A DNA stretch of 13,955 bases from Gaiellasilicea sp035556515 (lineage in GTDB: Bacteria; Actinomycetota; Thermoleophilia; Gaiellales; Gaiellaceae), in contig DATMEO010000176.1 of NCBI GenBank assembly GCA_035556515.1, positions 1 to 13,955 of the forward strand. Reading direction: 5' to 3'. Below, piece by piece: positions 12,793 to 13,955 of the stretch. The first letter of the stretch is position 1; every line of letters begins with the position of its first letter. Under the pieces are notes generated by a model that made no database searches, was not told the origin of the DNA, and saw only the letters and a list, made by a program, of their open reading frames with translations. Both the position numbers and the translations under genes were made by a program.

Positions 12793-12861
12793 GCGCGGTC
12801 TGCCGGTACCTCCGGCCGCCGCCGCCCAAAGTCAGGTGATCGCAGCGGTCGTCGAGCGGGT

Positions 12862-13275
12862 CTAGAGGTCAGGCGCGGTCGTCCGGCGGGTGCGCTCGTG
12901 CGCATGCGCGTGCGGTCGCGACGCCAACAGGGCGAGCAGGGCGACGGCGACGAAGTTGCGGAACGTCGGCTCCGGCCAGCGAACCTCAGCGGCACCTTGG
13001 AACCAGGAGGGATCGAAGAGGAAGACGATCGCCGTGATCACGACCTTGCCGAACCAGCCGAGGACGAGGAACAGCGTCGCGAGAACGATCGCCCAGAAGC
13101 CCAGCTCGGGAAGGCCCACCGCGGCCGCGAAGTCCAGCACGTTCCAAGCGAGCCAGAAAATCAGGGGGCCGATCAGGATTGCCGTGATCAGTACCGCGAT
13201 CGCAACTGCAAGCCCGCCGGCCACAAGGGCACCGATTCCAAGGACGCGCAAGACGACGCCGAAGGCTGAGCTCAC
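12862..13275 (-). CDS. Multi-pass membrane protein, 137 aa, unknown
   Basis: The hydrophobic 137-aa protein has segments at about 8-45 (VLGIGALVAGGLAVAIAVLIT, then ILIGPLIFWLAW; probably two spans), about 57-88 (ELGFWAIVLATLFLVLGWFG, VVITAIVFLF) and about 105-118 (FVAVALLALLA). It ends in a His/Arg-rich tail PHAHAHERTRR. There are no recognisable transporter or enzyme motifs. The GTG start at 13275 has TAGACT exactly 6 nt upstream and no ribosome site, which supports both the start and a leaderless message. Its neighbours are unrelated: a convergent micropeptide gene and a divergent 3-hydroxyacyl-CoA dehydrogenase. The open frame is clearly protein-like, but function is unknown. Confidence 0.75.
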   Translation of the reverse strand: MSSAFGVVLRVLGIGALVAGGLAVAIAVLITAILIGPLIFWLAWNVLDFAAAVGLPELGFWAIVLATLFLVLGWFGKVVITAIVFLFDPSWFQGAAEVRWPEPTFRNFVAVALLALLASRPHAHAHERTRRTTAPDL

Positions 13276-13281
13276 GCGTCG

Positions 13282-13287
13282 AGTCTA
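13282..13287 (-). promoter_or_regulatory. Probable leaderless -10 of the multi-pass membrane protein
   Basis: TAGACT on the minus strand ends exactly 6 nt before the GTG start. The hexamer and spacing are identical to those of the aldehyde dehydrogenase start at 10067. Confidence 0.5.
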
Positions 13288-13329
13288 TGCGGACGCCGCG
13301 GTTGATCGTGGCGGGCCAGGCGGCCGCTG

Positions 13330-13335
13330 TAGGAT
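13330..13335 (+). promoter_or_regulatory. Possible -10 of the 3-hydroxyacyl-CoA dehydrogenase gene
   Basis: TAGGAT ends 9 nt before the ATG at 13345, which would give a leader of only a few nucleotides. There is no ribosome site between them and no clear -35. Confidence 0.35.
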
Positions 13336-13344
13336 CGGCCGCCG

Positions 13345-13955
13345 ATGGGGGAGATCCGAAAGATCGGCGTGGTCGGGCTCGGGGCAATGGGCGCCGGGAT
13401 CGCGCAGCTCTGCGTCGAGGCGGGGATCGACACCGTCGGTCGGGAGGTCACGGCCGAGCTCGGCGAGCAGGCGCGCGACCGGATCGGCCACTTCCTCACC
13501 CGCAAAGTCGAGAAGGGGCAGCTCGAGCAGGGCGCGCGCGACGGCGCCATGAGCCGCCTCTCGCTGACGACCGACCTCGACGCCTTCGCCGACTGCGACG
13601 TCGTGATCGAGGCGATCGTCGAAGAGCTCGAGCCGAAGCGAGAGCTCTTCTCTGAGCTCGAGCAGATCTGCCGCCCAGATGCCGTCCTGGCCACGAACAC
13701 GTCCGCGCTCTCGGTGACCGAGATCGCGGCGGCCACGTCGACGCCGGGCCGAATCGTCGGCATGCACTTCTTCAACCCGGCCCCGCTGATGCCGCTCGTC
13801 GAGATCGTCCGCGCCGAGCTGACCGCGGACGAGCCCTTCGAGGCGGCGTTCGCGCTCGGCGAGCGGATCGGGAAGACGCCGATCCGCTGCCACGACACGC
13901 CCGGGTTCGTCGTCAACCGCGTCCTGATCCCGCTCTTGAACGACTGCATCCGCGT
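13345..13955 (+). CDS. 3-hydroxyacyl-CoA (3-hydroxybutyryl-CoA) dehydrogenase, N-terminal part (cut by window edge)
   Basis: About 203 codons are visible and the frame is open to the right edge. This NAD-dependent enzyme oxidises L-3-hydroxyacyl-CoA to 3-ketoacyl-CoA. The N-terminal Rossmann fold starts IGVVGLGAMGAGIAQ (G11-x-G13-x2-G16). The active-site set is complete: S120 in TNTSALSVTEIA, H141 in GMHFFNPAP, E153 in MPLVEIV, N191 in DTPGFVVNR. The single-domain pattern without an upstream enoyl-CoA hydratase region fits the roughly 280-aa Hbd/FadB2 type rather than a multifunctional FadB. The ATG at 13345 precedes the first beta strand by only a few residues, as is usual. Its product is a substrate for thiolases like the one at 10090, but the two genes are in separate transcripts. 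Confidence 0.92.
   Translation, partial: MGEIRKIGVVGLGAMGAGIAQLCVEAGIDTVGREVTAELGEQARDRIGHFLTRKVEKGQLEQGARDGAMSRLSLTTDLDAFADCDVVIEAIVEELEPKRELFSELEQICRPDAVLATNTSALSVTEIAAATSTPGRIVGMHFFNPAPLMPLVEIVRAELTADEPFEAAFALGERIGKTPIRCHDTPGFVVNRVLIPLLNDCIR

Noticed and set aside
12793..12861. Gap between the micropeptide gene and the multi-pass membrane protein gene
   Set aside because: It is a G+C-rich convergent gap in which I see no gene, repeat or convincing terminator.

Overview
The window is high-GC DNA (roughly two thirds G+C by eye) with tightly packed genes, many GTG starts, 4-nt start/stop overlaps and short intergenic gaps. The gene set (a PafB-PafC-like fused WYL regulator, an actinobacterial-style QueG, acyl-CoA enzymes, short actinobacterial hypothetical proteins) suggests an actinobacterium, most likely of the Thermoleophilia (Gaiellales/Solirubrobacterales) type. 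The phylum is an inference from protein style, not from a marker gene. Nothing looks like a prophage, plasmid or insertion sequence, so this reads as ordinary chromosome.

Layout. 1-145 (-): start of a small GNAT acetyltransferase cut by the left edge. 371-655 (+): small alpha/beta-barrel-like protein. 715-2107 (-): a membrane-anchored unknown and an MDR-family oxidoreductase. 2123-4887 (+): queG and a sensor histidine kinase whose start overlaps the queG stop. 4884-7378 (-): a tandem WYL regulator preceded by a protein with a Cys/His tail. 7569-10067 (-): an aldehyde dehydrogenase, a coiled-coil/zinc-ribbon protein, and a zinc-ribbon/TM/SPOR-like protein. 10090-11612 (+): a thiolase and an EVE/PUA-like small protein. 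11606-11687: two copies of a 24-nt hairpin repeat between convergent genes. 11693-12634 (-): a LysR regulator. 12694-12792 (+): a 32-aa membrane peptide gene, divergent from lysR across a 25-bp palindrome. 12862-13275 (-): a multi-pass membrane protein. 13345-13955 (+): a 3-hydroxyacyl-CoA dehydrogenase cut by the right edge.

How the genes fit together. The thiolase, the 3-hydroxyacyl-CoA dehydrogenase and perhaps the aldehyde dehydrogenase point to acyl-CoA or short-chain acid metabolism, but they are not one operon. queG (tRNA queuosine) and the kinase are translationally coupled without an obvious shared function. No response regulator is visible.

The most interesting non-coding signals are four. 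(1) A TANNNT-like -10 hexamer recurs 6-7 nt upstream of start codons, the hallmark of leaderless transcription; the exact hexamer TAGACT occurs at three GTG starts. (2) Divergent gene pairs have starts only 15-22 bp apart and so must share promoter DNA. (3) The lysR/micropeptide palindrome contains a TTGCTC -35-like element in each direction. (4) The paired hairpin repeats lie one at each of two convergent gene ends. I did not find a clear multi-gene defence or biosynthetic system.
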